Assembly: GCA_003562535.1 (NCBI GenBank)
Contig: PWUP01000044.1
Span: 1-5,074 of the forward strand
DNA: 5,074 nucleotides
Direction of reading: 5' to 3'
Source of the DNA: Gammaproteobacteria bacterium
GTDB taxonomy: Bacteria > Pseudomonadota > Gammaproteobacteria > Competibacterales > Competibacteraceae
The translations under genes and the position numbers were made by a program. Of this stretch, positions 4,992 to 5,074 are shown one piece after another. Below the pieces are notes generated by a model. That model did not search any database. It worked only from the letters and a program-made list of their open reading frames with translations, and was not told the DNA's origin. Positions within the stretch are counted from its first letter, which is position 1; every line of letters begins with the position of its first letter.

Positions 4992-5074
4992 ATGTTCAAA
5001 AAAATTTTAGTGCCTATTGATCTCATGCACGACAGCTCTTGGCGTAAGGCGTTGCCCTTGGCCATCCGTGAAGC
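4992..5074 (+). CDS. Universal stress protein family (UspA-like), N-terminal fragment
   Basis: Only the first 27 codons are inside the window. They read MFKKILVPIDLMHDSSWRKA followed by LPLAIREA. The first beta strand (KKILVPIDL) with its Asp at position 10 begins the nucleotide-binding fold of Usp domains. The following S-S-W-(R/K)-K-A-L-P-x-A helix is typical of the group with a DLxHxSSWRKALP signature, common in proteobacteria. These small cytoplasmic proteins, usually about 140-150 residues per domain, are induced by growth arrest or stress, and many bind ATP. Whether this one has one or two domains, or the ATP-binding glycine motif near the C-terminus, cannot be seen. The start is fixed by AGGGAG 8 bases upstream. 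It is divergent from rhlE and preceded by a likely operator at 4927-4951. Confidence 0.85.
   Translation, partial: MFKKILVPIDLMHDSSWRKALPLAIRE

Overview
The window reads as a chromosomal segment of a proteobacterium. A gammaproteobacterium is my best guess, but the sequence does not fix the genus. The clues are a typical proteobacterial RhlE-type DEAD-box helicase, a universal stress protein start, and intermediate GC with ordinary Shine-Dalgarno sites. The pyruvate formate-lyase C-terminus is the compact form also seen outside enterobacteria, lacking the short insertion of the E. coli enzyme.

Left third (2-2674, + strand): a tight three-gene fermentative unit. It holds the 3' end of pflB (glycyl-radical pyruvate formate-lyase), pflA (its radical-SAM activating enzyme) and an OFA-family major facilitator transporter, with gaps of 5 and 7 bases. 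PflA installs the glycyl radical on PflB, and PflB turns pyruvate and CoA into acetyl-CoA and formate. The transporter plausibly moves formate, pyruvate or a related small carboxylate, a job FocA has in E. coli.

Middle (2675-3437): a convergent junction with a small hairpin, then a minus-strand pair of small overlapping genes (DUF4160 then DUF2442). Next come the 3' remnant of a DegT/DnrJ/EryC1-type PLP aminotransferase and a 12-bp perfect inverted repeat with nested hairpins. This stretch looks like an accessory or rearranged island between housekeeping genes.

Right third (3438-5074): a complete rhlE-type DEAD-box RNA helicase on the minus strand. A 306-base divergent intergenic region separates it from the start of a universal stress protein gene on the plus strand, which is cut by the window end. 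The intergenic region holds a foldable element just upstream of the rhlE ribosome binding site. It also holds a TGTGACA-N8-TGTCACA dyad, which doubles as a 15-bp-pitch direct repeat, just upstream of the stress-protein gene.

No tRNA, rRNA, CRISPR array or insertion sequence was seen. The least explained items are the DUF4160/DUF2442 pair, the aminotransferase remnant, and the structured non-coding elements around rhlE.
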